From contig NZ_JAJISD010000004.1 in assembly GCF_020880995.1 (NCBI RefSeq), positions 392,018 to 456,017 of the forward strand: a stretch of 64,000 bases of DNA, in the 5' to 3' direction. Below the pieces are notes generated by a model. That model was not told the origin of the DNA, ran no database searches, and was given only the letters and a program-made list of their open reading frames with translations. The translations under genes were made by a program, and so were the position numbers. Positions 33,998-42,352 of the stretch are shown here, piece by piece (the stretch's first letter is position 1; the number at the start of each line of letters is the position of its first letter). Origin of the DNA: Reyranella aquatilis (GTDB lineage Bacteria > Pseudomonadota > Alphaproteobacteria > Reyranellales > Reyranellaceae).

Positions 33998-34920
33998 CGC
34001 AGCACCTCTCGGCTGCCCAGCGAATAGAGCGAGCTCGGCGTGCGCAACAGCTCCGTCAGCAATTCCGCCGCCACCGCCAGGATCAGGATCGACATCAGGG
34101 CCCGCAGCGCCAGGCCGGGCAGCTTGGCCGCGATTCGCGCGCCGATCGGCGCCCCGACGACGCCGCCCAGGATGAGCAGCAGCGCCAGCACGACGTCGAC
34201 CGTGCCGTTGGTCGCGGCCTGCAGGAAGGTGACGTTGGCCGCCACGAACAGGATCTGGAAGTTCGAGGTCCCGATCACCACCGCGGTCGGCATGCCGAGC
34301 AGGTAGATCATCGCCGGCACCAGCACGAAGCCACCGCCGACGCCCAGGATCGCCGACAGGATGCCGATGAGGAAGCCCAGCCCGAGCGGAAGCAGGGCGC
34401 TGATATAGAGCTTCGACTTGTAGAAGCGCAGCTTCAGCGGCAGCCGGTGCACCATATAGTGGGTATGCAGCTTGCCGCGCGGTGCCTCGGGATTGCGACG
34501 CCGCCGGAAATAGCTGCGCAGGCTCTCGAACAGCATCAGCAGGCCGATCGTGGAGAGCATCACGACGTAGAGCACGGCGATCACGAAATCGATCTGGCCG
34601 ATCCGCTTCAGGTAGGTGAACAGCCAGACGCCGCCCGAAGAGCCCAGCATGCCGCCCGCCAGCAGCACGAGCCCCATGCGCAGGTCGACATTGCCGCGCC
34701 GCCACTGGACCTGCAGCGAGGAGATCGAGTTGGCCACCACCTGGTTGGCCTGGCTGGCGACCGCGACCGCCGGCGGGATGCCGACGAAGATCAGCAGGGG
34801 CGTGGCGAGGAACCCGCCGCCCACGCCGAACATGCCCGACAGCAGTCCCGCCGCGGCGCCGAGGCCCAGCAGCAGGAACACGTTCATCGAAAGCTCGGCG
34901 ATGGGGAGGTAGATCTCCAC
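33994..34920 (-). CDS. TSUP (TauE/SafE) family exporter
   Basis: The 308-aa protein has about eight membrane helices and the duplicated TSUP signature: GLLSGMFGVGGGFLATPLL (about residues 25-43) and GFLIGILSAILGVGGGFVLVPAM (about 190-212). It is a putative exporter of sulfite or organosulfonates. GTG 34920 (EIYLPIAELSMNVFLLLG) matches the start seen in the family; ATG 34887 is the alternative. It sits between DUF2333 and TIGR02186 genes. Confidence 0.9.
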   Translation of the reverse strand: MEIYLPIAELSMNVFLLLGLGAAAGLLSGMFGVGGGFLATPLLIFVGIPPAVAVASQANQVVANSISSLQVQWRRGNVDLRMGLVLLAGGMLGSSGGVWLFTYLKRIGQIDFVIAVLYVVMLSTIGLLMLFESLRSYFRRRRNPEAPRGKLHTHYMVHRLPLKLRFYKSKLYISALLPLGLGFLIGILSAILGVGGGFVLVPAMIYLLGMPTAVVIGTSNFQILFVAANVTFLQAATNGTVDVVLALLLILGGVVGAPIGARIAAKLPGLALRALMSILILAVAAELLTELLRTPSSLYSLGSREVLR

Positions 34921-34928
34921 GCCGCAGC

Positions 34929-35975
34929 CTACTTCAGCAGGATGTTGGTGATCTCGCGCAGTTGCGTGCGGGCCCGCAGCAGGTAGAAGCCCTGCGCGAG
35001 CAGGTGATTGGGAATGAGCAGCGCATCGGGATAGCCGTTCCAGACGACCCACGGGTCGAGCTGCGCGGCGATGCGGAAGGTCTCGACCGTGCCGTTCCAG
35101 GCATTCGTGAGCTCGCGGTCGCGGATCACGTTCTGGAAATCGGAACCGAGGTCTCGCAGCAGCAGGTAATAGACGTAGAGGCGGCCCTTGTTGAAATAGA
35201 AGATGTCGTCGCACCGTGCGTCGAACAGGTCGCCGGCCTTCTCGATGACGTGCTGGTCGATCGCCGCCGAGTCCGAGCCGAGGTCGTTGGCGATACGGTC
35301 GAGCAGCGCCTGGAGATTGTCCGCCCGGCGCTCGAATACCGCCTGGCCGCTGCCCAGCCGCTTGTTGTAGGCCATCAGCCTGTCGCGGCCGGCGCGATAC
35401 TTCTGCGCCGAGGTCGTCGAGGGCAGGAGCGAGACGCTCGGCTGCCACAGCCAGATGTTGGGCTGCTCGTTCAGGAAGCCGCGGGCCTGCTCGAGGTCGC
35501 GATCGGTCTGGCTGGAGCCGCGCGTCCGGCCGAGCTGGTCCATCAGTTCCGTGCTGAACCGGCCGAGCGCCGACATGATGCCGCGCTGGAAGTTCGGCAT
35601 GTTGTCGAGAAGGCCCGACGGCATGAAGAACGGCATCATCGGCGTCCAGGTGTGGACGTCGACCTCCCGGGTGACGAGATCGGCCGCCGTGGCCACCGCC
35701 TTGCTTTCGCCAGGTGCAACGCCGCGCGCCGCGAACTGCGGATCGTCGTCGATGTCCTCGGTCACCAGCGCGCCGACCGGATAGTAGAGAACGATCAGAA
35801 GCAGGGCGATCCGCCAGGTCCACTTCCAGGCCGTGCGCCCGCCTGACGATGGGGCGCCTGACGATGCCAGGGAAGTCGATCGACCCGGCCGCCATGCCCG
35901 CACGCTGTCCCAGCGCCGCCGCCACCAGGAAGGCGACGACGATGAAGGCGCGCTGTAGTCCGGTTCGAATGTCAT
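34929..35975 (-). CDS. DUF2333-family membrane protein
   Basis: The 348-aa protein has a basic N-terminus, one membrane helix (WTWRIALLLIVLYYPVGALV, about 51-70) and a large periplasmic helical domain (TWTPMMPFFMPSGLLDNMPN, GRLYVYYLLLRDLGSDFQNV, WNGYPDALLIPNHLLAQGFY). The function is unknown. It heads the DUF2333-TSUP-TIGR02186-UspA operon with only short or overlapping junctions. Confidence 0.87.
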   Translation of the reverse strand: MTFEPDYSAPSSSSPSWWRRRWDSVRAWRPGRSTSLASSGAPSSGGRTAWKWTWRIALLLIVLYYPVGALVTEDIDDDPQFAARGVAPGESKAVATAADLVTREVDVHTWTPMMPFFMPSGLLDNMPNFQRGIMSALGRFSTELMDQLGRTRGSSQTDRDLEQARGFLNEQPNIWLWQPSVSLLPSTTSAQKYRAGRDRLMAYNKRLGSGQAVFERRADNLQALLDRIANDLGSDSAAIDQHVIEKAGDLFDARCDDIFYFNKGRLYVYYLLLRDLGSDFQNVIRDRELTNAWNGTVETFRIAAQLDPWVVWNGYPDALLIPNHLLAQGFYLLRARTQLREITNILLK

Positions 35976-36059
35976 GGCACATCTTACCATTCGCCTCGTG
36001 ACGAAACAGGGGCGGCGCCTGCTAGAGTGCGGCAAATGTTTTGAATGGAGTGGGTGGAA

Positions 36060-37013
36060 ATGGCTCTCGATCCGGAATCCCAGCGTCTCATCGACCTGAT
36101 GGCGGCGGCGAATCGTCCGGCCTGGAACACGCTGAGCCCGCAAGCCGCCCGCGATCTCTATCTTTCGCTGCGCCCCGGTGCGCAGGGCCCGCGTCCCGCT
36201 CACGTCACCGTGGTCGATCGCACGATCCCGGGCCCGGCCGGCAACCTGCCCGTCCGGATCTATCGGCCCACGGCGGCCGCTGCGGACGCCAAGCTTCCTG
36301 CACTGGTCTACGCGCACGGTGGCGGCTGGGTGTTCGGCAATCTCGACAGCCACGACGTGCTCTGCGCGCAGCTCGCGATCGAAGCCGGTATCGCGGTGTT
36401 CCATGTCGACTATCGGCTGGCGCCCGAGGCACGCTTTCCCGGCGCCTTCGATGACGTCGTGGCGGCGCTCAAGTGGGTCGCAGCCAATGGCGAAACGGTC
36501 GGCATCGACCCCACGCGCTTGGCGATCGGCGGCGACAGCGCCGGCGGCAACCTGGCCGCCGCCGCGTCGATCTGGGCGCGCGACCATGGCGGGCCGAAGC
36601 TCCTCATGCAGTTGCTCGCCTATCCCGTGACCGACGCGGTCGCCCGCACCGAGTCCTACCGTCGCTACGAGGACGGCTACGGGCTGAACGCCGTCACGAT
36701 GGAATGGTTCTTCGACCACTACACGCCCGACAAGGCCAGCCGCGGCGACTGGCGGGTCTCGCCGCTGCGCGCGGCATCGCTCGCCGGCCTGCCGCCGGCG
36801 CTGGTCGTGACGGCGGGCTACGATCCGCTGCGCGACGAGGGCCGCGCCTATGCCTGGCGGCTGCACCAGGAAGGCACGCAGGCGGACCTGGTCGAGTTCG
36901 GCGGCATGCTGCACGGCTTCCTGAGTTCGCCGATGCTGCTGCACGGCGCCCGTCGCGGCACGACGCTCTGCGCCGCGGCCCTGCGCGAAGCCCTGGTCCT
37001 GCGCACGCAGTGA
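36060..37013 (+). CDS. alpha/beta hydrolase (hormone-sensitive-lipase family esterase)
   Basis: The 317-aa esterase has the HSL oxyanion motif YAHGGGWVFGNLDSHD (about residue 82), the nucleophile elbow GGDSAGGNLAAA, and the acid/histidine region ALVVTAGYDPLRDEG to MLHGFLS. ATG 36060 follows a purine-rich GTGGAA; ATG 36045 is possible. Its stop overlaps the GTG of the MFS gene, so the product of hydrolysis may be moved by that transporter. Confidence 0.92.
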   Translation: MALDPESQRLIDLMAAANRPAWNTLSPQAARDLYLSLRPGAQGPRPAHVTVVDRTIPGPAGNLPVRIYRPTAAAADAKLPALVYAHGGGWVFGNLDSHDVLCAQLAIEAGIAVFHVDYRLAPEARFPGAFDDVVAALKWVAANGETVGIDPTRLAIGGDSAGGNLAAAASIWARDHGGPKLLMQLLAYPVTDAVARTESYRRYEDGYGLNAVTMEWFFDHYTPDKASRGDWRVSPLRAASLAGLPPALVVTAGYDPLRDEGRAYAWRLHQEGTQADLVEFGGMLHGFLSSPMLLHGARRGTTLCAAALREALVLRTQ

Positions 37014-38134
37014 GCACGGCCGCTCCGGGCCGCGCCAAGCCCGTCGGCATGGCGCTGCCGGGCCTCGTGATCGCCGTCTGCATGATCGGCGACACGCTGC
37101 TCTATGCCGTGTTGCCGCTCTACCACCAGGAGTTCGGTCTCTCGCTGGCGATGGTCGGCGTGCTGCTGTCGCTCAATCGCTGGATCCGTCTCGTTGCCAA
37201 TTCCGGCGTTGCCCATTTCGGCGAGCGGATCGGCCCGCACGCGCTGATGATCGCCGCTGCGCTGGGCTCGGCCCTGTCGACGACGATCTACGGGCTGATC
37301 GAGAATCCGACGGCACAGATCCTGGCGCGTGTGCTCTGGGGCATATCCTATGCCTCGCTCAATCTCTCGACCCTGGCTTATGCCGTCAGCGACCGCACGA
37401 ATGCCGGCAAGCGCGTGGGCGCGAGCCGCGCGGCGATCGGCCTGGTCCAGGCCCTGTCGCTGGTGGGCGGCGCCTGGATCGTGCTCGAGCTGGGCGCCCG
37501 CCCGGTGTTCCTGATCTTCGGCGCCGTGACGCTGATCGCGCTGGGCGCGGCGATCGTCCTGCCGCGCCTGCCGGCGGAGCCGGCGGCAAAGAAGGGCTTC
37601 CGGCTGCCGGTGCCGCACCGGCTGGAGGTCTGGGGCTTCGTGATGGGCTTCGCCGGCGACGGCGTCTTCCTGCTGACGCTTGCCTTCCTGATGAAGGACT
37701 CGATCACCTCCGTGGCCCCGGTGATGGCGACGGCGCTGTTGCTGGCCCTGCGCTGGCTGGTCGAGGTCTCGACCGGACCGATCGGTGGCTGGATCGGCGA
37801 CCGCTTCGGCGCCCGGCGGATCGCCATCGCCAACGCCGCCCTGCTGGTCTCGGGCTTCGTGCTGATCGCGCTGGACCACGAGCTGCTGGGCGCGCTGATG
37901 ATCGTGACCACCCGCGGCATGTTCAACACGCTGATCCCGGTGCTGGTGATCGAGCGCGGCCACGGCACCGTGCTGTCCAGCCAGGCGAGCTATTCGACCT
38001 GGCGCGACTTCGGCGCCGCCGTCGGACCGCTGACGGCGCCGTGGCTGTTCCTCAACGTCCCGCAGGTCCCGCTCTATGCCGCGCTGGCGCTGGTGCTGGG
38101 AGTCAGCGCGTACTTCTGCCTCGTACGACGGTGA
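37010..38134 (+). CDS. MFS transporter
   Basis: The 374-aa protein has about 11-12 membrane helices. The intracellular-loop-like element GGWIGDRFGARRIA lies between helices 8 and 9, and YGLIENPTAQILARVLWGISYA in the N-half. GTG 37010 overlaps the esterase stop by GTGA; ATG 37049 is a possible alternative start. The substrate is unknown. Co-translation with the esterase suggests a shared pathway. Confidence 0.85.
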   Translation: MSTAAPGRAKPVGMALPGLVIAVCMIGDTLLYAVLPLYHQEFGLSLAMVGVLLSLNRWIRLVANSGVAHFGERIGPHALMIAAALGSALSTTIYGLIENPTAQILARVLWGISYASLNLSTLAYAVSDRTNAGKRVGASRAAIGLVQALSLVGGAWIVLELGARPVFLIFGAVTLIALGAAIVLPRLPAEPAAKKGFRLPVPHRLEVWGFVMGFAGDGVFLLTLAFLMKDSITSVAPVMATALLLALRWLVEVSTGPIGGWIGDRFGARRIAIANAALLVSGFVLIALDHELLGALMIVTTRGMFNTLIPVLVIERGHGTVLSSQASYSTWRDFGAAVGPLTAPWLFLNVPQVPLYAALALVLGVSAYFCLVRR

Positions 38135-38143
38135 CGAACGGAC

Positions 38144-38159
38144 ATATCGATTCCGATAT
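38144..38159. promoter_or_regulatory. dyad ATATCG-ATTC-CGATAT, candidate MarR operator
   Basis: Perfect 6-base arms with a 4-base spacer lie 38 bases before the MarR start codon, in a short AT-rich gap after the MFS gene. The size and symmetry suit a MarR dimer and autoregulation. This is inference. Confidence 0.5.
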
Positions 38160-38196
38160 ACTTGCAATCGGAAATACTTCGGCCCATATAGGGCCG

Positions 38197-38643
38197 ATGA
38201 ATACCCCATCCTTTTCCGCGACCGTGAACCTGCTCCGCGCCGCCGCGCGCCTCGAGGAGCGCTTCGCCGGCGAACTCGGCTCCGTCCACGGGCTCGCCCT
38301 CAAGGAAGTGCTGCTATTGATGCACCTCGACCGGGCGCCGCTCCGGCGGCTGAGCCGCGTCGACCTCGCCAAGCGGCTGCATGTCAGCCCCTCGACTGTG
38401 ACACGCATGACAAATCCGCTGGAGAAGCTGGGCTGCGTCGGCCGCGAGGCCGATCCGCGCGACGCCCGCCTCGCCTATGTCGTGCTCACGGAGACCGGCC
38501 AGAAGCGGGTCGGCGAGGCGCGGGCGACGCTGGAGCGCCTGGCGGCCGACCTGTTCCGCGACCGCTGGCCCCGGTCGGAAATCGCCACCCTCGCCGATCT
38601 GCTCGGCCGCCTGACCGCCGGCCAGCCGGGAGACCTCGCATGA
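38197..38643 (+). CDS. MarR-family transcriptional regulator
   Basis: The 148-aa winged-helix protein has the MarR core LALKEVLLLMHLD, LAKRLHVSPSTVTRMTNPLEKLG (recognition helix), GREADPRDARLAYVVLTETGQ (wing). The stop overlaps the start of the downstream kinase-like gene (ATGA). The dyad at 38144-38159 is its probable operator. Confidence 0.92.
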   Translation: MNTPSFSATVNLLRAAARLEERFAGELGSVHGLALKEVLLLMHLDRAPLRRLSRVDLAKRLHVSPSTVTRMTNPLEKLGCVGREADPRDARLAYVVLTETGQKRVGEARATLERLAADLFRDRWPRSEIATLADLLGRLTAGQPGDLA

Positions 38644-39134
38644 TCCACCTGATCTGCGGCTCCACCGGCGCCGGCAAGACGACCTATGCCGGCCGGCTGC
38701 GCGAGCAGTTCGGCGCGCTGCACCTGTCGATCGACGACTGGATGGTGACGCTGTTCGCGCCCGACAAGCCCGCACGGCCGGACTGGCCGTGGATCGAGGA
38801 ACGGGCTGGGCGCTGCGAACGTCAGATCCTCGCGACCGCGCTGCAGGCGGGCCGCGTTGGCATGCCGTCGATTCTCGATTTCGGCCTGCAGCGCGCCGAC
38901 CAGCGGCGGCGCATTGCCGAATGGGCAGCGGCTGCGGGCCTCGCCGTGCGCCTGCATTTCCTCGACGTCGATGCCGACGAACGCTGGCGCCGCGTCGAGC
39001 AGCGCAACGAAGAGCAGGGAGAGACCTTCCGCCTGGAGGTCACCCGCCCGATGTTCGATTTCATCGAGACGATGTGGCAGCCGCCCACGGCTGACGAGAT
39101 GTCGGTCCTCAATGGCGTGCGAATCGCAGTCTAA
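38640..39134 (+). CDS. P-loop kinase-like ATPase (zeta-toxin/AAA_33 type)
   Basis: The 164-aa P-loop protein has Walker A GSTGAGKTTYAGRL at residues 7-20, a following acidic LHLSIDDWM (DxD-like) and a lid-type arginine pair (DERWRRVEQRN). It resembles small-molecule kinases of the AAA_33 group that also includes zeta toxins and antibiotic phosphotransferases. It is co-translated with MarR, so expression likely rises when MarR binds an effector. The substrate is unknown. Confidence 0.8.
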   Translation: MIHLICGSTGAGKTTYAGRLREQFGALHLSIDDWMVTLFAPDKPARPDWPWIEERAGRCERQILATALQAGRVGMPSILDFGLQRADQRRRIAEWAAAAGLAVRLHFLDVDADERWRRVEQRNEEQGETFRLEVTRPMFDFIETMWQPPTADEMSVLNGVRIAV

Positions 39135-39149
39135 CGGTGCAAGAAAGCG

Positions 39150-39249
39150 AAAGGTCCCTCGCTACGCTCGGGATGACACTGTGTTGGAACTTGGCGCGGA
39201 TGCGCTGATCACGAAAGCGGTGTCATGCCGAACGAAGTGAGGGACCTTT
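39150..39249. repeat. 100-bp interrupted palindromic repeat
   Basis: The outer arms AAAGGTCCCTC (39150-39160) and GAGGGACCTTT (39239-39249) continue inward as GCTACGCTCGGGATGACAC and GTGTCATGCCGAACGAAGT. The first inner arm matches the right arm of the repeat at 7048-7097. It stands between the kinase and gloB genes. Confidence 0.8.
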
Positions 39250-39267
39250 ACCTCTTCGGTGGTGGCT

Positions 39268-40044
39268 TCAGCGGAATACGTCCTTGCGGTGGCGCACCTC
39301 GGCGAACACCGCGACGGGATCGCTACCGGCGAGGCCGACCGCCGCCTGCACCGCCGGAACGTCGGCGCGCAGGAAGGGGTTGGTGGCCTTCTCCTCGCCG
39401 AGCAGCGACGGCACGGTGGCCTCGCCCTTGGCGCGCGCTGCATCGATCGCGGCCGATCTCGCCTTGAGCTGCTGGTTGCCGGTTTCCACGGTCAGCGCAA
39501 AGCGCGCGTTCGACTGGGTGTATTCGTGAGCGCAGTAGACCCGCATGTCGTCGGGCAGCGCGCGCAGGCGGCTGAGCGACGTCCAGAACTGTTGCGGCGT
39601 GCCTTCGAACATCCGGCCGCAGCCCAGGGCGAACAGCGTGTCGCCGCAGAACAGCGCCTTCTGGTCGCGGAAGGCGTAGGCGATGTGGCCGCTGGTGTGT
39701 CCCGGCACGAAGAAAATCTCGGCCTCGGCCTCGCCGAACCGGTAGCGATCGCCGTCGTCGACCTCGACGTCGATGCCGGGGATCCGGGCACGATCCTGGC
39801 GAAGGCCGACGATGGTGCAGCCGGTCGCCTTCTTGATCTCGAGGTTGCCGCCCACGTGATCGCCATGATGGTGCGTGTTGAGAATGTGAGTGATCTTCCA
39901 GCGCCGCTTTTCGGCCTCCGCGAGCACCGGCCCGGCGACCGCCGGATCGACGACGCCCACGGCGCCGCTCTGCGGCTCGCGCATCAACCACACGTAATTG
40001 TCGTTCAGGACCGGGATTCGGACGATGTCTAGCGTTGTGCTCAT
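39268..40044 (-). CDS. gloB: hydroxyacylglutathione hydrolase (glyoxalase II)
   Basis: The 258-aa metallo-beta-lactamase fold enzyme has the zinc motif THHHGDHVGG (residues about 57-66), VPGHTSGH, FCGDTLFALGCGRMFEGTP and YCAHEYT. The C-terminal helical domain ends NPFLRADVP...RKDVFR, typical of GloB. It hydrolyses S-lactoylglutathione. Confidence 0.96.
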   Translation of the reverse strand: MSTTLDIVRIPVLNDNYVWLMREPQSGAVGVVDPAVAGPVLAEAEKRRWKITHILNTHHHGDHVGGNLEIKKATGCTIVGLRQDRARIPGIDVEVDDGDRYRFGEAEAEIFFVPGHTSGHIAYAFRDQKALFCGDTLFALGCGRMFEGTPQQFWTSLSRLRALPDDMRVYCAHEYTQSNARFALTVETGNQQLKARSAAIDAARAKGEATVPSLLGEEKATNPFLRADVPAVQAAVGLAGSDPVAVFAEVRHRKDVFR

Positions 40045-40115
40045 GCTGCAACGCTAGCAGAGCTGGCTTGCGCGGGCCATGGTCGGGCCGGCCGGCTTTC
40101 TGCTACAGTTGCGGC

Positions 40116-40904
40116 ATGTGGAGCGACGTCCTCGACCTCGAGGAATTCTACGGCAGCACGCTCGGTCAGATGACCCGGCGGCTGCTGCGCGCGCGGCTGC
40201 GCGAGATCTGGCCGAACGTGCGCGGCGAGACGGTGCTGGGCCTGGGCTACGCCCAGCCCCTGCTGCGCCCCTTCATGGAAGAGGCCGGACGGACGCTCGC
40301 CTTCATGCCGGCCCAGCAGGGCGTGGCCCGCTGGCCGCGCGAGGGCCGCAACCTCGCGACCTTGGTGGACGAACTCGACCTGCCGCTGCCCGACCGCTCA
40401 GTCGATCGCGTGGTGCTGGTCCACGCCGTGGAATGCACCGAGCAGCTGCGGCCGATGCTGCGCGAGATCTGGCGCGTGATGGCCGATGGCGGCCGCATGG
40501 TCGTGATCGCGCCGGCCCGCACCGGCTTCTGGTCGCAGATCGACCGTTCGCCCTTCTACCAGGGCCATCCCTATTCGGCCGGGCAGATCAACGCACTGCT
40601 GCGCGCCAACATGTTCGCGCCGCTGCGCCAGACGCGCGCGCTCTACATGCCGCCGACGCGTTCTCGGCTGATGATGCGCATGGCGCCGGCCATCGAACGC
40701 TTCGGCCAGCGCTGGCTCAGCCGCTTCGGCGGCGTCAACGTCATCGAGTCCGGCAAGCAGCTCTATGCCGGAATCGCCGAGCGCAGCCAGCCGCAAGCCG
40801 CGGCCGCTGCGCGGCCCAAGCTGCGCGTCGCCAGTTCGCGCGACACCCCGCAGGTCGCGGGTGCCGCCCGCACCGCCGAGGACGGCGAAAAGCCCGCCTC
40901 CTGA
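40116..40904 (+). CDS. class I SAM-dependent methyltransferase
   Basis: The 262-aa protein has a Rossmann methyltransferase core: VRGETVLGLGYAQPLL (motif I, about residue 38), DLPLPDRSVDRVVLVHAVECTE (motif II region), EIWRVMADGGRMVVIAPAR. The glycine-rich loop is GLGYA rather than GxGxG. The C-terminus (from about 220) is Ala/Arg-rich and disordered. It is similar to methyltransferases often found beside gloB in alphaproteobacteria. The substrate is unknown. Confidence 0.85.
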   Translation: MWSDVLDLEEFYGSTLGQMTRRLLRARLREIWPNVRGETVLGLGYAQPLLRPFMEEAGRTLAFMPAQQGVARWPREGRNLATLVDELDLPLPDRSVDRVVLVHAVECTEQLRPMLREIWRVMADGGRMVVIAPARTGFWSQIDRSPFYQGHPYSAGQINALLRANMFAPLRQTRALYMPPTRSRLMMRMAPAIERFGQRWLSRFGGVNVIESGKQLYAGIAERSQPQAAAAARPKLRVASSRDTPQVAGAARTAEDGEKPAS

Positions 40905-40926
40905 GTCCAAGACGGAAAGACCCGAC

Positions 40927-41859
40927 ATGTCATTTTCTCCGCGCGTGATCGCGTTGCTTGGTTTTGGCGAGGCCGGATCGGCCATTGCCCACGGTCTCAC
41001 GGCCGAGGGTGGCTGGCGGGGCCCGTCGAAGCCGGGCGACAACGCCCCGCGCCGCGTCATCGCCATCGACACCGCGCTCGACAAGGATGCGCGCGGCACG
41101 GCGCTCGGCAAGGCCGCGCGCGGCCTCGATGTCGCGATCAGCGACAGCTACACCGAGGCGCTCGGCGAAGCCGACCTCGTGATCTGCGCCGTGCAGGGCG
41201 AGCATGCGCTCTCCGCCGCCCGATCCGCCGCCCCACTGCTGAAGCCGGGCGCGCACTATCTCGACCTCTGCACCGTCACGGGCCGCATGTCGGACGAGGA
41301 CCGCGCCGAGATCGAGAAAGGTGCCGGCCGTTACGTCGACATCGCCGTCATGGGCGGCTTCTTCAAGCAGGGCATCAAGGCGCCGATGCTGGTGGCCGGC
41401 GAGGACGCCGCCGAGGCCGTCGCCTGGATGAACGACAACGGTTTCGTCGCGACCCTGCTCGGGCCCAAGCCCGGCAGCGCCTCGTCGGTGAAGATGATCC
41501 GCAGCACGCTGGTGAAGGGCCTCGAGGCGCTGGGCGTCGAGGCGCTGGTGGCCGCGCAACGCCAGGGAATCCTCGACGAGGTGCTGGGCTGCCTGGGCGA
41601 CGCCGATTCGATGGGCCTGAGCGGCTTCATCACCATGCTGGTCCAGACCCATGTCGTGCATGCCCATCGCCGCTGGGAAGAAATGGGCCTGGTGGCGCAG
41701 ACGCTGCGCGAGACCGGCGTCGACCCGCTGATGACCGAAGCCATCGAGAAGAGCCATCGCCGTACCGTCGACGCCCATATCGCGCCCGCCGACGGCCAGG
41801 TCCCGAGCCTCGAGGACGCGCTCGCGATCCTGTCGGATAAGGTGATCCGTGGACGCTGA
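40927..41859 (+). CDS. NAD(P)-dependent dehydrogenase with DUF1932 domain (6-phosphogluconate/hydroxyisobutyrate type)
   Basis: The 310-aa protein has an N-terminal Rossmann domain (IALLGFGEAGSAIAHGL, residues 8-24; ADLVICAVQGEHAL) and a C-terminal helical DUF1932 domain (GSASSVKMIRSTLVKGLEAL, with the conserved K in SVKMIRS). It is a beta-hydroxyacid-dehydrogenase-like enzyme of unknown substrate. It overlaps the YbaK gene by 11 bases. Confidence 0.88.
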   Translation: MSFSPRVIALLGFGEAGSAIAHGLTAEGGWRGPSKPGDNAPRRVIAIDTALDKDARGTALGKAARGLDVAISDSYTEALGEADLVICAVQGEHALSAARSAAPLLKPGAHYLDLCTVTGRMSDEDRAEIEKGAGRYVDIAVMGGFFKQGIKAPMLVAGEDAAEAVAWMNDNGFVATLLGPKPGSASSVKMIRSTLVKGLEALGVEALVAAQRQGILDEVLGCLGDADSMGLSGFITMLVQTHVVHAHRRWEEMGLVAQTLRETGVDPLMTEAIEKSHRRTVDAHIAPADGQVPSLEDALAILSDKVIRGR

Positions 41860-42352
41860 GCCCAGAACGGGAGATGTCTTCGACCGGCTGGTGACGCTGC
41901 TCACCGACGCGAAGGCGCAGTTCCGCGTCATCGAGCACGAGGCCGAAGGGAAGTCGGCCGAGATCAGCGTCATCCGCGGCAATCGCCCCGACCAGGCCGC
42001 CAAGGCCATGGTGCTGGACGTGCGCGGCGGTGGCGGCGGCAGGCGCCACGTGCTCGCCATCCTGCCGGGCAGCCGCAAGCTCGACTTCGCCGCCGTGGCC
42101 GCGCTCTTCGAGGCGCGCAAGTGCGGCTTCGCCTCGCCCGAAACGGCGCAGGCGCTGACCGGCTGCGTCATGGGCGCGGTGCCGCCGTTTGCGCTCGATC
42201 CCGCCCTCTCGATCGTCGTCGAGGAAGACCTGCTGGCGAACGAGACGCTGTTCTTCAACGCCGGCCGCCTCGACCGCTCGATGGAACTCGACACGAAGGA
42301 CTGGCTGGCGATCGCCAGGCCGCGCCTCGCCCGGATCGCGACGCGTGACTGA
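41849..42352 (+). CDS. YbaK/EbsC aminoacyl-tRNA deacylase-like protein
   Basis: The 167-aa protein has the YbaK fold: FRVIEHEAEGKSAEISVIRG, AAKAMVLDV (Lys of the editing site), HVLAILPGSRKLDFAAVAAL, CVMGAVPPFAL and ELDTKDWLAIARP. It hydrolyses mischarged tRNA in the family. The start is GTG at 41849 inside the preceding gene. The downstream GTG (42345) of the GNAT-phosphoesterase also lies inside it. Confidence 0.88.
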   Translation: MDAEPRTGDVFDRLVTLLTDAKAQFRVIEHEAEGKSAEISVIRGNRPDQAAKAMVLDVRGGGGGRRHVLAILPGSRKLDFAAVAALFEARKCGFASPETAQALTGCVMGAVPPFALDPALSIVVEEDLLANETLFFNAGRLDRSMELDTKDWLAIARPRLARIATRD

